From Aselliscus stoliczkanus (taxonomy: Eukaryota; Chordata; Mammalia; Chiroptera; Hipposideridae), in the NCBI GenBank assembly GCA_033961575.1, contig CM066738.1, forward strand, positions 86,749,478 through 86,813,477: DNA of 64,000 nt, in the 5' to 3' direction. Position 1 is the first letter of the stretch; every line of letters begins with the position of its first letter. The notes below the pieces were generated by a model. The model made no database searches. It was given only the letters and a program-made list of their open reading frames with translations, and was not told the origin of the DNA. Positions 34,140 through 45,499 of this stretch are shown piece by piece. A program made the position numbers and the translations under genes.

Positions 34140-34240
34140 AAAAAATCATGAATAAATTCTACCATTTATTGAGTGCTAACTATATGTCAGGCATTGTACT
34201 AAATGCTTTCTTTAGATGTTTAATCATCACAATTGCACTG
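34140..34240 (-). mobile_element. MIR SINE fragment (ancient), antisense
   Basis: 'taccatttattgagtgctaa', 'tatatgtcaggcattgtact' and 'gtttaatcatcacaattgca' match the reverse complement of the MIR tail. Confidence 0.7.
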
Positions 34241-35857
34241 TAATTATATTAATATATGATTATATTAATTATAGAAATTATATAGAATACACCTGGAAAG
34301 CTTAGTGTCTCCAAAAATACGAGAGATAAGTTATAAGAACTAGAATCCAACTCCTTTGAAGGAAAGCCCATGTTTTTTAAAAACACATGAATGAAGACAT
34401 TCTGGTCAAGATGGCAGAGTAGGTAAATCCTGTGCTTATCTTCTCTTATGACCACATTGAAATTACAACCAAACTACAGCACAGCCATCATTGAGAATCA
34501 CCTGAAGTCTTGCTGAACAAAAGCCCTTCAACTAAGGACATATAGAAGAAGGCACCTCGAGACTGGTAGGAGGGACAGAGATTCAGAATGGGCTTGTCCT
34601 CCACACATGTGTGACCATTAAAAATCAGGAGGGATTTCTTGGCTATGGAGATGACCACAGAAGGAGCAAGAGGTCCCAGTGCTGCACCAGGCTCCTCAGC
34701 CCAGGGGTCCAGTGCCAGAGAGAGAAGTCCCCATATCCTCTCTGTGTGAAAACCAGCAGAGACTTTGGTTAAGTGAAATGGCGGGCAGTTGTACTCCCAC
34801 GTACACTTCTTAAAGGGACTGCACACAAACTTACCCACTGATGGACTCACTTGCTCCAAGCTCCAGCACCAGGCAGCAACTTGAAAGGTGCCAGGGACAT
34901 ACGAGGAAGAACGGAATTGTTTAGCTTCAGAGTGAGAGCTGGAGGGGCAACTTTCTCCTGGACAAAGGAGCTGCCTATAGCTGGTATTTCTTTGCTGAGA
35001 ACTCCCCTTCCCTGCATGCAGAGGTATGCAAGCAGACATCTATCTGAGTCTCCATCAGACTGGCTATCACCTTCATCTGCCCCACCCTGATTCCCTGATT
35101 CCCACCCAACTTTCAGGCACACCCAAGCCACTTCCACTGGCATTTTCCTACAAACCTCCTGGCTTGGCTCATGCTGCATACTTTCCTAAAGTCTCTCAAA
35201 GATTCGCATAACCCAAACAAGCAGCACCTGGATTCAGCATATCCTATACCTCTGTCTGAGCAGCCCTAAACAATTAGCGGCAGCTGGCCTTGGTTCGTGA
35301 CTTAGCCTCTCAAGGCAGTTCCAAGCACAACAGTTGCAGGGCCCACCTGCAGATTGTTTTGTAGTTCATGCCAGGTGACCTCAGGCAGGACACAGGTTGT
35401 GGCTGAACTTGGCCTGCAGCAGGTCCCCTTCCAGGGGCTGAAATGTCCAGTGGTCAGATTTCAGTCCAGTTGAAGTATCGTCCATTCACTCCACGGGTTA
35501 ACACACCTGAAGGGCACACTGAACAGGTATTAGAGCTCTGCTATAACAAATCCTGCTTCATAGGGTCAGCTCCTGCACAGCAGCTCCTTCACTATAGTCA
35601 TGGCCAGTCTCCACAACCAATGAACCTGAGGGTCAATCCCTCCCAATGATATGCAATGAGCAACCAGGGCTAAATTATAAAAGGAGGACACAAACAACCC
35701 ACACAAGGGAAATACCTGGAGTACCCAGCTCTAGTGACCAGGGGGACTGAGCCACTGGGTCTCACAGGACAACTAGTACATAAATCCATTCTATTAAGAC
35801 CAGGAGACATAGCAGCCCTACCCAATATAGAGAGACCAACACAGGGATTAAGCCAAA

Positions 35858-36890
35858 ATGGGGAGACAAAGTAACATGTCCCAAATAAAAGAAAAGAACA
35901 AAGATCCAAAAAAAATAACTAAACCAATTGGAGACAAACAACTTACCAGATGCCAAGTTCTAAACATTAGTTATAAGCAGGCTTAGTGATCTCAGGAAGA
36001 ACTTCAACAAAGAGCTAAGAAACATAAAAATGAAGATAGAAAACACAAAGAGGATCAGTCAGAACTAAAGAACATAATAACTTAAGTGAAGAATATATTA
36101 GAGGGAACAACTGTAGATTAGATAAACCATAACAAAGAGCTAAGAAACATAAAAACGAAGATAGAAAACACAAAGAGGATCAGTCAGAACTAAAGAACAT
36201 AATAATTCAAGTGAAGAATATATTAGAGGGAACAACTGTAGATTAGATAAACCATAAGGTTGAATCAACAATTTAAAAGATACGGTAGCATAAAACACCC
36301 AAACACAACAGTAAAAAGAGAAAAGAATTAAAAAAAAAAAAAAATGAAGACAGTTTAAGGGGCCTCTGAGACAATATTGAGCATACCAACATTTGTATCA
36401 TAGGGGTACCAGAAGGAAAAGAAAGAGAGTAAAGAACTGAAAAATCTATTTGAAGAAATAATGACTGAAAATTTTCCTAACCTGGTGAAGAAAATGGATA
36501 TTCTCCCAGGCAACACAGAGTATCCCAAACAAAATGAACCCAAAGAGGCACAAACCAAGACACATCATAATTACAATACCAAAGGTTGAAGACAAAGAAA
36601 GAATATTAAAAGCAACAAGAGAAAGCATTTACCTACAAGGAAATTCCCATAAGACTCAACTGATTTCTCAACAGAAACTTTGTGGGTCAGAAGGGAGTGA
36701 GATGAAATATCCTAAGTGATGAAAATCAAAGACCTACAACCAAGGTTACTCTACCCAGCAAAACTATCATTTAAAATTGAAGAAGGTAAAAAGCTTCCTA
36801 GACAAGAAAAAGCTAAAGGAGTTCCTCATCACCAAACCAGTAATGCAAGGCATGATCATAGAGAGATTTCTGTGAGACAAAAATGAAACA
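35858..36890 (+). pseudogene. L1 ORF1p relic with internal 125-bp duplication
   Basis: The ATG at 35858 gives 'MGRQSNMSQIKEK', the usual start of this L1 ORF1p group. Further on, 'IIGVPEG'-type sequence (near 36400), 'MTENFPNLVKKMD' (near 36462), then 'RHIIITIPKVEDKERILKAT' (from 36558) mark the coiled-coil/RRM boundary and C-terminal domain. Near 36655 'ctgatttctcaacagaaact' matches the conserved ORF1 end. A 125-bp tandem duplication in the coiled-coil part, a length not divisible by three, shifts the frame. Several other stops show that the gene is dead. Confidence 0.85.
36006..36255 (+). repeat. 125-bp tandem duplication within L1 ORF1 coiled-coil region
   Basis: Copy one is 36006-36130 and copy two 36131-36255. 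Both start 'aacaaagagctaagaaacat' and end 'gattagataaaccat'. I count three substitutions between them, about 98% identity. Confidence 0.97.
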
Positions 36891-36926
36891 AAACAAAACA
36901 AAACAACAACAAAAACAAAACAAAAA

Positions 36927-36929
<3 letters not shown>

Positions 36930-36982
<53 letters not shown>

Positions 36983-36998
36983 TGTGTGTGTGTGTGTG
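36930..36998. repeat. (TA)n(TG)n microsatellite in the L1 inter-ORF spacer
   Basis: A (TA)n run to 36979 followed by (GT)n to 36998, preceded by an AAC/AAAC-rich stretch from about 36880. Confidence 0.97.
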
Positions 36999-37039
36999 AA
37001 TAATAAAATAGCAATAACTACATATCTATCAGCAATTAC

Positions 37040-37303
37040 TGTAAATGTAAATGGATTAAATGCTTCAATCAAAAGCATACGGTGTTTGAATAGATAAGAA
37101 AACAAGACCCATACATATGCTGCCTACAAGAGACTCACTTCAGATCAAAAACACACAGAGACTGAAAGTAAAAAGATAGAAAAAAAATATTTCATCAAAT
37201 GGAAACAAAACAAATAAACAACAACAACAAAAATGGGATAGCAATACTTACACCAAACAAAATCAACTTTAAAATAAAGGCTATAACCAGAAACAAGTAA
37301 GGA
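37040..37303 (+). pseudogene. L1 ORF2 endonuclease N-terminal fragment
   Basis: Reading through stops, the sequence encodes the L1 endonuclease pattern 'NVNGLNASIKSIR' and then 'CLQETHF' (near 37118), which contains the conserved catalytic Glu of apurinic/apyrimidinic-type endonucleases. 'DQKHTETESKK' and 'AILTPNKINF' follow. It stops at the internal-deletion junction near 37303. The reverse-transcriptase domain is absent. Confidence 0.8.
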
Positions 37304-37699
37304 TCCAGTAATCCCACTTGTGGGTATTTATCTGAGGAAACCCAAAATGCTACTTCGAGGAGACATGTTTGTCGATATATTCATTCCAGCATTATCTACA
37401 ATAGTCAAGGCATCCTGCATGTCCCTATGAAGAGGTGGTACATATATATAATGGAATATTACTCAGCCATTAGACAGAATGAAATCTTGCCATCTGCAAC
37501 AACATGGATGGGCCTAGACGATATTGTACTGAGTGTGATAAGTAGGACAGCAAAAAACAAATGTCATATGATTTCAATTATAAATAGAATCTAAAGAACA
37601 AAATAAACAAACAAATGAAACAGAAACAAAGAGATACAGAGAACATTGTGATGGTTGCCAGAGGGGTGGGGTTTTAGGAGTGAGTGAAAAAGGGGAAGG

Positions 37700-38440
37700 G
37701 ATTAAGTAGTACAAATTGGTTGTTAGTCAGTAGTCAAGGGGATAAAGGATATAGCATAAGGAATATAGTCAATAATATTGTAATAACTATGTATGGTGTC
37801 AGACGGTACTAAATCTATCAGAGTGATAGAGATGGGAGGGGTGTGGGGCCAGGGCAAAGAAAATGAAGGGATTAAGAAATGCATATTGGAAGTTACAAAA
37901 CAGTCAATAAGATGTAAAAATAGAGCATTGAGAATATAATCAGCAATAGGGTAACATCTATGCATAGTGCCAAGTGGATACTAGACTAGTTAGGGAGGTC
38001 ACTTTTTAAATTATATCAATGTCTAATTATTATGCTGTACACCTGATGTAATGTACAGCACAGGGAATATAGTCAATAATATTGTGATATCATGGTACTA
38101 TCATAGTGATCACTTCTTTTGGTATATAAATGTTGAATAACTATGGTGTACACCTCAAACTAATGTAATATTAAATGTTAGCCATATTTTAACAAACATT
38201 TTTAAAAAGAGAGGTACAAACTGGTAGTTAGAAAACAGTCATGGGGATGTAAATTGTGGCATGAGGAATATAGTCAGTAATATTAATAACTATATATTGG
38301 TGTCAGATAGGTACTAGATTTATCGGAGTGGTCATGTCATAAGTTATATAAATGTCTAATCACTCTGTTGTACATCTGAAAGTAAGATAATGTTGTATGT
38401 AAACTGTAATTATAAAATTAAAACATAATTTTTAAAAAAT
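37700..38440 (+). repeat. L1 3'UTR built of degenerate repeated modules
   Basis: The phrase 'gaatatagtcaataatattg' and its neighbours recur, imperfectly, near 37761, 37930, 38065 and 38264. Each recurrence is followed by a 'tatggtgtcagac-gtacta'-type block or a GTACACCTGA-type block. The L1 3'UTR therefore consists of about three to four diverged copies of a 150-250 bp unit. Confidence 0.75.
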
Positions 38441-39132
38441 ACATGAATGATAACCACAGTTATTTTCTATATGAAATTTGGAGTCATGCATTGAAGCTCT
38501 TAAAATGCAAAGCAAACACATTATTTATTTGATTTTGGTTATAATTTTCATTCACTTTTAAATAGGAAAAAAATTTATGTTTATAATATTTCATCTTTTC
38601 ACTTAAAAATATGATGAGTTGATCCACTAATTTAAATACTTTTTTTTACCTTTAAATATATTCAAAGTTGATTTTTTAAATTTATTGAGCTTTATTTCAT
38701 GGCCTATAATATAGTCTGTCTTCATATATGTCATGTGGGCACCTCAAAAAAATTTGTATTCTCAATTTGTTTTGGTGAGGTTGTCTACAGATGCCAATTT
38801 GATTCTATGAGTTGTTTTCTTCTACATCCTTGCTGATTTTCTACATAGTTGCTGTTTCAACTGTTGGAGGAGATGTTGAGTTTTACATACATATGTGTAT
38901 ATACATATTTATTTTATGTAAACATAAATAAAATGTATATACTGAAATATACAAATAAAGATAAACATATTTCAATATATTTATATATAAATTATATATG
39001 TAATCATATATATGATTATGTCTCCTTCTGTTTTCCTTTTCAACTCTATCAGTTTTAGTTTCACATATAGTACAGCTCTGTTGATTGATGTATATACATA
39101 TAGGATTGCTATGTTTTCTTCATGGGCTTACT

Positions 39133-39285
39133 ATTTTTTTTTTTTTTTTAATAGCTGAGCCATCCTGCCACCTGTTGGCAGCTCAGCCGCACCTCAGCTC
39201 GGGCAGGGTATTGAACTGCTGTTTTTCAGAGCTCAGTTCGCACTTTTGAGCGAGCTCTTAACCAACTGAGCCACTGGGCCACCCT
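39133..39285 (-). mobile_element. tRNA-derived SINE (VES-like), antisense, with 12-bp target-site duplication
   Basis: A T run is followed by 'atagctgagccatcctgcca' and ends in 'ttaaccaactgagccactgg'. The minus strand therefore starts with a tRNA-like A box 'cagtggctcagttggttaag'. The direct repeat 'catgggct(t/g)act' lies at 39121-39132 and 39286-39297 with one mismatch. It differs in body and tail from the SINEs at 13211 and 21438, so at least three tRNA-SINE types coexist here. Confidence 0.85.
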
Positions 39286-39428
39286 CATGGGCTGACTCTT
39301 CTATCATTATATAACATGTCTCTCTTTCCATAATAAATTTATGTTCATTGACATCTACTTTATCTGATGATAACATAGTTACTTCTAGTTTCCTTTGGTT
39401 AATGTTAGCATAATAAAATATTTTTTAC

Positions 39429-39517
39429 TGGGCCGACCGAGTGGCGCGGTGGTGAAGCACTGGCTTGGAAAGCCTGCAGCCCGGGTTTGGGTCCCACATA
39501 TGAGGGCCAGTGACACT

Positions 39518-39549
<32 letters not shown>

Positions 39550-39560
39550 AGAAAAAGAAT
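39429..39560 (+). mobile_element. Family-A tRNA-derived SINE, sense
   Basis: 'gggccgaccgagtggcgcgg' through 'tcccacatatgagggccagt' and 'gacactgccctc' to a long A tail of roughly 30 bases ending near 39557. It is inserted in the antisense L1. A short flanking repeat 'aatattttt' may be the target duplication. Confidence 0.9.
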
Positions 39561-40302
39561 ATTTTTCCATCCTTTTACTTTCAATCTGCATATAGTCTTA
39601 TATTTGAAGTGAGTTTCCTATACATACTATATATTCAGGTTTTGTTTTTTACTCCACTCTTGCCAATCCCTCTCTTTAAATTAGTATGTTTAGACCATTT
39701 GAATTTAATGTAATTATCAATATGTTATGGTTTAATTTTGTTATTTTGTTTTGTTTTATTTTCTATTTGTTTTATCTGTTATTTTTGTTTCTGTTTTCTT
39801 TTTCTTTCCTTCCTATGGATAACTTGAAATTTTTTTAGAATTGTGTTTAATTTATCTATAGTGTTTTGGAGTACATTTCTTCATACAATTTTTTAGTGAT
39901 ATCACTAGGTATTACATTATATATACATAATTTATCATAGTCTACTAGTGTCATAATTTTACCAGTTCACATGAAGTATAGAAATCTTACCTCCTTTTAT
40001 ATCCCTTTTTCCTGTTTAAAATATAGTTGTCTGAAATAATTCCTCTAAATAAATTTAGAACCACATTAGACATTGTAATAATTTGGTTTCAACCATCAAA
40101 CATAATTTACAAAACTCAAGAAGAGAAAGAAAGTCAATTATATTTACCCACATTTTGCTTACTATGTTTTCTTTCATTCTCCTGTTCCAATGCTTCTTTT
40201 ATCATTCCCTTTCTCTTTAATTTCTTTAGCTATTCTGTTAGAGTAGATATGCTGGTGACATATTTTCCTTTTTCTGAGAATGTCTCCATTATTCTGAGTT
40301 AA

Positions 40303-40475
40303 CAGTAGTAGTCCTTTGCTATCTGCCATAGTTAGTTCCAGGACCCCCCACAGATACCAAATTCAAGGGTTCTGAAGTCTCCTGTTTCTCCATATTTGTG
40401 GGTTCCACATTTGCAAATCTGAGGTTGACTGAATACTCAAATGAAGACCCCTTGAATACAGAGGGATGACTACTT
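40303..40475 (+). mobile_element. Tigger-like (pogo-type) MITE
   Basis: Imperfect terminal inverted repeats: 'agtagtagtcctttgctat' on the left against the complement of 'gagggatgactactt' on the right. The internal 'ttagttccaggaccccccac' and 'agataccaaattcaaggg' recall mammalian Tigger-related MITEs. No transposase. The family name is from memory. Confidence 0.6.
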
Positions 40476-41034
40476 ATTTTTCTATACCTGAAAATTACTG
40501 TGCCACTTATTCAGGACCTCATGGTTTCTAATAAAAAATCTGCTATAGCTGAATTGCTTTTTCTCCTATTGGTATGTCATGGTATTACTTTTTTCTCAGT
40601 TGGCTGTCAAGTATTTTTTCTTTATCTTTAGTTTTCAGAAGTTTAATTATGATGTATTTTGACTTGGGTTTCTTTGAGTCTATTTTGTTTGGGGTTTGCC
40701 TAGATTCTTGAATCTGCGGGTTTATGTTTCTTGCCATATATGGGAAATTTTCAGCCATATTTTTGCATTAACTTCTTTAGCCCCACTCTCTTCTCATCTT
40801 CTAATACTCTGCTGTAAAGAATGCTATGTCTTTGTAATAACCCACAGGTCCATGAAACTTAATCCATTTTTTGCAAGTCTATTTTTGGTGTTGTTATTCA
40901 GATTGGGTAATTTCTATTTTCTATCTTCCAGTTCATTTTTTTCTCTCGCCTCTCTATCCTCCATTCTTCTGTTGAGACCATACACTGAGCTTTTGATTTC
41001 AACTATTATATTTTTTCAGTTCAAAATTTTCATT

Positions 41035-41040
<6 letters not shown>

Positions 41041-41090
<50 letters not shown>
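41041..41090. repeat. (AT)n microsatellite
   Basis: About 50 bases of uninterrupted AT within the antisense L1. Tyr-Ile repeats in the frame across it are an artefact. Confidence 0.98.
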
Positions 41091-41093
<3 letters not shown>

Positions 41094-41482
41094 CTTACTG
41101 AGGATTTATATTTTTTTCATTTATTTCAAACATGTTCATAATTGCTCATTGAAGTATTTCTATCAGGACTGCTTTAAAGTCTTTTTGATATGATCACATC
41201 TCTGTTATCTTGATGTAGGAATTCATTGATTGTTTTTTTTCCCTTCAATTTGAGATCTTCCTTATTTGTTGTATAATGAGTGATGATTTTTTTTTTTTCT
41301 TTTTGATATCTGGAAATTTTTTCATAATATCCCCACACTCTGGGTCTAATTTAAACATTGCTCTAATAGAGGAATAGATTCAGTATCTCATTGTTGACTG
41401 GTAGAAGCAGAAGTCGAGGTTCTCTCCTCAGTCTCTGATGACTCAATGATAATTTGATTCTAGATGGGTTCCTTTTTAAATT

Positions 41483-41550
41483 CTGTTAATGTGTACAATT
41501 GTTTACAGTTGTACATTGTGATGGAACAACTGTTAATGTGTACAATTGTT
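41483..41550 (+). repeat. Pair of 21-bp direct repeats, 47-bp spacing
   Basis: 'ctgttaatgtgtacaattg' + TT occurs identically at 41483-41503 and 41530-41550. Each copy contains the palindrome ACAATTGT, and 'cagttgtacattg' lies between them. Confidence 0.9.
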
Positions 41551-42935
41551 CATCAGATTTTCAAGTGATGACAAACATTCACCTACTGTGATTCTACTTA
41601 GATGATAGAAGATCTTATTCTACCCATACTTCTATATTTTGTGGAAGTCTGAATTATAAAATCATGCAAGAAAGTGGTACCTCCTATCTACACTAACATC
41701 AGGTTGTTTTCATTTAACACTCTACTTATGGGATTGTATACTTCTCAGGATGATATATTTTATCTTCTTTTCCCATGCTGCATTTGTGCTGGTTTTTAAG
41801 TTCATCTTCTGAATGGATAGTAAAAGGTGACAGCAAGGGTAGAACAGCACAACACACACTCAAAAATTCAAATACCAGAGATAATGCCTGCCAATTTTTG
41901 TTTGGTACAAACTTTTCCTTTATGCATTAGGGACAGCAAGTTTCTGAGACATGAATTTCTCCGATCTTTTTACTGATAGACATAGACATAATTTCAGGAA
42001 TGTGTCATAGAAAGCTCCTAACAATTTTTTTAATCTAGTTTTCCAATCCTGATTCATCAATTCTAGAAGTAAATGGTTTGCCATTATGTATGTTTAAGCT
42101 CTAATATAAATATTCATTTTTTCCCCCCTCTAATTCACTGTCATAGTTTTTGTTTTGATTTGTTTCATTTTAGGGTGGTTAAGAACATCTGCAGCAGGCA
42201 TAATTGTCCAAATGCCATTTTTAACTTAAATAACTTCTGATGCAACAAAATGTCATGTCATGCTGAAAAAGCAAGAGTGATTTAAATTTCAGCATATTTA
42301 ATAGTGATAGGTCTCATTACCAGAGCAAAGGCAGAAGGGACATGTGGGAAATCCAGTGAAGATAGCTAGTTGTTCAGGAGAACTTTCTTATAAGGAGAAT
42401 CTCCTTATTAGATTGTGAATGTGAAGAAGGAGTATGCAAAGTGAATACGCTTTGATATCAGGGATAAACCCCCCAAATTAAAAAGGAGTCAGATTGTTAC
42501 CAGGGAACCTTAGTTCATGTGTATGATTAATGAGAAAATCCAAGCAAACATGGAAACCTTCAATAAAGTATTATAAAAACCCAAACATAGAACATTGTCC
42601 TTCCCTTTAAAACAAAACATACTTGAGAAAATGAATGAAATTCTGATGTTATATATCAAGAAAGAAGGAGCCTGAGAAAGTTCATGTAAAAGTACATGAA
42701 ATGGTTAGAGATATTAGGACAATGTGACATCAAGTAAGTTCTTATTGTTTAGGTTGAAAACTTGAATATTGAAAGGAAACATGATCAAATTTTATTAAAT
42801 GATATTTATATGGCTATACAGTTTTGTTTATTATTGACATAAATAATAAATGCAAATATGCATACATACACATATATACTCAATTCTTTCTTTTAGGGGT
42901 ATCACTGAGAAAATATATATGCTAATCCTTTTATT
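41551..42935. other. Unique AT-rich DNA, no gene seen
   Basis: No repeat family or exon recognised in this stretch. Confidence 0.35.
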
Positions 42936-43032
42936 CATTCTACAAATACATACTGTGTACCTACTGATTATATACTGAGAATAGAGTGATGAACAGAACA
43001 AAATATTCCCCAACCTCAGAGCTTACAGGGAA

Positions 43033-43099
<67 letters not shown>

Positions 43100-43270
43100 C
43101 AAAAATAAAATGCATTGTGGCTGAAGAGGAATGAAAGAAGGGAAAAGTGATAGAAAGTGCTAGGCATGGACTAGTTTATGGTGGCTGCAGTAAGGATTTT
43201 GGAACTATTTTAAACTAGGGTGATAAAAGTAAAGATACGTACAAGTAGGTGGAGTTAACATAAATCTTCA
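42936..43270 (-). mobile_element. L2 LINE 3' end, antisense
   Basis: 'attcattctacaaatacata' is followed by 'ctgtgtacctactgattata', 'agagtgatgaacagaacaaa' and 'cctcagagcttacagggaaa'. These are the reverse complement of the L2 3' terminus, which ends in ATTTGTTGAATGAAT. The rest is obscured by the (TA)n run. Confidence 0.65.
43037..43093. repeat. (TA)n microsatellite
   Basis: Uninterrupted TA dinucleotides for about 57 bases, inside the L2 fragment. Confidence 0.98.
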
Positions 43271-44574
43271 AGTAACAAAGCATTTGCTGATGTTTACACC
43301 TGTTCTTCAAGAGGAAGAGTTGAGGATATCTATCCCTAAGATTTTTGTCCTGCAGACTCAAGAAATATTAATTCTAAAAATGTTTGAATCAATAATAAGT
43401 TATAGCATCATGAATGTCTACTACGTAAAACCAATGAATATCTATTCCTTAATTGCAACAGCAGGGAAAAATAAATAATAATCAAGGTTTGCTGTGTAAT
43501 AGCCGTCAGTCTCCAATTTGCAAGGATACAAAAGTATGTTGAATGAGTCTCACCCATTGTAGTGAATGTTAGTTCTGTTAGATTATGCAAGATATGTAGG
43601 ATAAATGTAACATAATCTAGTGAAAAATCCTTTTTTAGTAAAATTGACACATGACCTTTTTTATATATGCCAACTCTCATTTTCCAATGAATCCATGTAT
43701 ATAGTTTTGTATTTGGTGATCTGCCAGGATGGTGTTTCTCTTCAAAAGGCCCTCTCTAATATGTACGGACAGGATAGTTATACACATGAATGGATATATT
43801 TATATCTCTCTATATATAGTAGCATACATACATACATACATACATACGTAAGTCTGGGAGTGTCTGCAGCATATTTTAAATACACTAACATATTGTGCTA
43901 AGAAAGCTAAGGTTATAAGTTTGAAAATATTGTATAGAGTCATTTAGCCTCCTTATATATTGAACTCTGTAGTCTTCAGACCTCATGTTTATCAAGCATC
44001 ACAAAAACTTGTCATTTGTAAAAATAGTCCACTATCAGAAGGCCTAGTCCATGAGACTCTTAAAAGGGGGATCCATGAATTTCATTAATAGTAGGATTAA
44101 TCATAGTATTGAAAGGCAGCATTTTAGAAGTCAGTGGCTTTTAATGGTGAATTGAAGAAATGTCATTTGTCAATCCTGGATTCTACCTCTTATTTTTCAT
44201 TACCTTGTTTTTAAATAAGTGTCATTTGATTTTTTTTTCTTTAATTAGCTTACAAAAATAGTGTGTGATGTTCTCAGATAGTGTCACATAGTGCAAACAT
44301 TTGTTATTTATATTTTTTACAAGTGAACTGAATTTGAATTCTCCCAGATATGAAAAAAAAAATGTTCCCTAATTAAGAGACTAAGTTCATTTAACATATT
44401 TGATAGCAGAAGTATCATGTTTCCTTTATCAAATGATAAAAAAAAAATGTTAGATCTTTTTATATAATTGTTGAGCTGAAAAGGATCGTATCTTAGAATC
44501 TAACTGCATTTTCCAGGGCACATATTTAAAATTCACAGCAAGTGTTCAAGTGGATTTTATAACTTTTTTTTTCT
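43271..44574. other. Unique AT-rich DNA, no gene seen
   Basis: No repeat family or exon recognised, apart from a (CATA)n run at 43822-43846. Confidence 0.35.
43822..43846. repeat. (CATA)n microsatellite
   Basis: Five to six CATA units following an AT-rich stretch. Confidence 0.9.
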
Positions 44575-44700
44575 TTCTCAGATGTGAAAACTGAGGCCCT
44601 GTGAGGTTAATTGACTTGTCTACGTTTACATAGTAATTCAATGGCTAAGTAAGATTATATAAAAATCCAGGTTTTTTGAGTCCAACTAAAGTGATCTTTT
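44575..44700 (-). mobile_element. MIR SINE (ancient), antisense
   Basis: 'gatgtgaaaactgaggccct' is followed by 'gtgaggttaattgacttgtc', 'tttacatagtaattcaatgg' and 'aaaaatccaggttttttgag', matching the complement of the MIR core. Confidence 0.8.
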
Positions 44701-45495
44701 AAATTTATTCCTTCAAATTAATAAACAAGAAAATAAATCTCAAGATTCCCCTCCAACCAACATCTTACATTTTTATCTATGAAAACAAACAGCAAAAATA
44801 TAAGCAAGAGAATAAGTACAGATACCAGTGAGGAAGGTACCAATTTTAATCGGCTTTTGGAGATATTTAAATAATTGTCTTTACAAAGGAAAGGGAATAA
44901 ATTAACGAATAGCCATTCCCTTTGAAGTGTGTACATCCGTGACTGCGTTTTTTCCTAGCATTGCTTTATTGGGTTGATTAATACACCTTAAATTGTACTG
45001 AGACAATCCAGAGGTAATAGACAATGCCTATGTAATTCTTTAGTAACTATTGGGTAACTACACACTGTTTTTGCTAAGACATGTTTGATGCATTGTAAAT
45101 AATGAAAGATAATTCAAAGACTTGATTATGACCTTCAAAGGGCTTTCATTGTTGTTGGGTTATAAGACATGATGAAGAGACAACAGCTAAAGAACTACTA
45201 AAAGGAAACATACACACAAGTATTAGATTATGGTGCAGGTATGTTTCGTGGCAAAATGTTTCAAAAAATGGACTTATTCATGATAATAGAATAGATTAAA
45301 TGTGGATTTTTGAATGCAATTCATTTTAGTTAGCCTTTGAAGAACATGTGGGTAGGATTTATGTGTACTGATAGAAAGTGAAGGAGCAGTGGCTCCTCAG
45401 AGGGAGTAACCACAGGAAAACATCAGAACAAATCTAACGTGCAAGAAACAAAAGCAAACTACCTGTTGATTTTACTTAAGGATACATGTTGAAGA
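44701..45495. other. Unique DNA, no gene seen
   Basis: No repeat family or exon recognised. Confidence 0.35.
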
Positions 45496-45499
45496 GCAA

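Larger units (their letters stand above)
34395..38440 (+). mobile_element. LINE-1 element with complete 5' and 3' ends but most of ORF2 deleted
   Basis: Begins at the characteristic L1 5' end ('tcaagatggcagagtagg') and contains about 1.4 kb of 5'UTR. ORF1 follows (relic from ATG 35858), then an ORF1-ORF2 spacer with a (TA)n(TG)n tract, then the start of the ORF2 endonuclease (about 37040-37300). It jumps near 37303 straight to the end of ORF2 and a long 3'UTR. 'acatgaatga' at 34385-34394 and 38441-38450 is a perfect 10-bp direct repeat within a longer A-rich similarity, so these are probably the original insertion boundaries. About 3 kb of ORF2 is missing. Confidence 0.88.
38640..41460 (-). 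mobile_element. Ancient L1 (L1M-class), antisense, ORF2 to ORF1 and 5' region
   Basis: Read left to right, the plus strand is the complement of an L1 from the middle of ORF2 back through ORF1. 'catggcctataatatagtct' is near 38699, 'ttttactttcaatctgcata' near 39572 and 'aagtttaattatgatgtatt' near 40639. 'attcttgaatctgcgggttt' is near 40703, 'aacccacaggtccatgaaac' near 40839 and a 'gaggttctctcctcagtctc' end near 41418. A tRNA-like SINE, a family-A SINE, a Tigger-like MITE and an (AT)n run interrupt it. No frame survives. Confidence 0.75.

Noticed and set aside
36006..36255. CRISPR-like or satellite array
   Set aside because: Only two copies of a 125-bp unit with no spacer. It lies within L1 ORF1, so it is a simple tandem duplication.
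40696..41193. 165-codon plus-strand frame
   Set aside because: Opposite strand of an ancient L1, running through an (AT)n repeat. No real protein signal.
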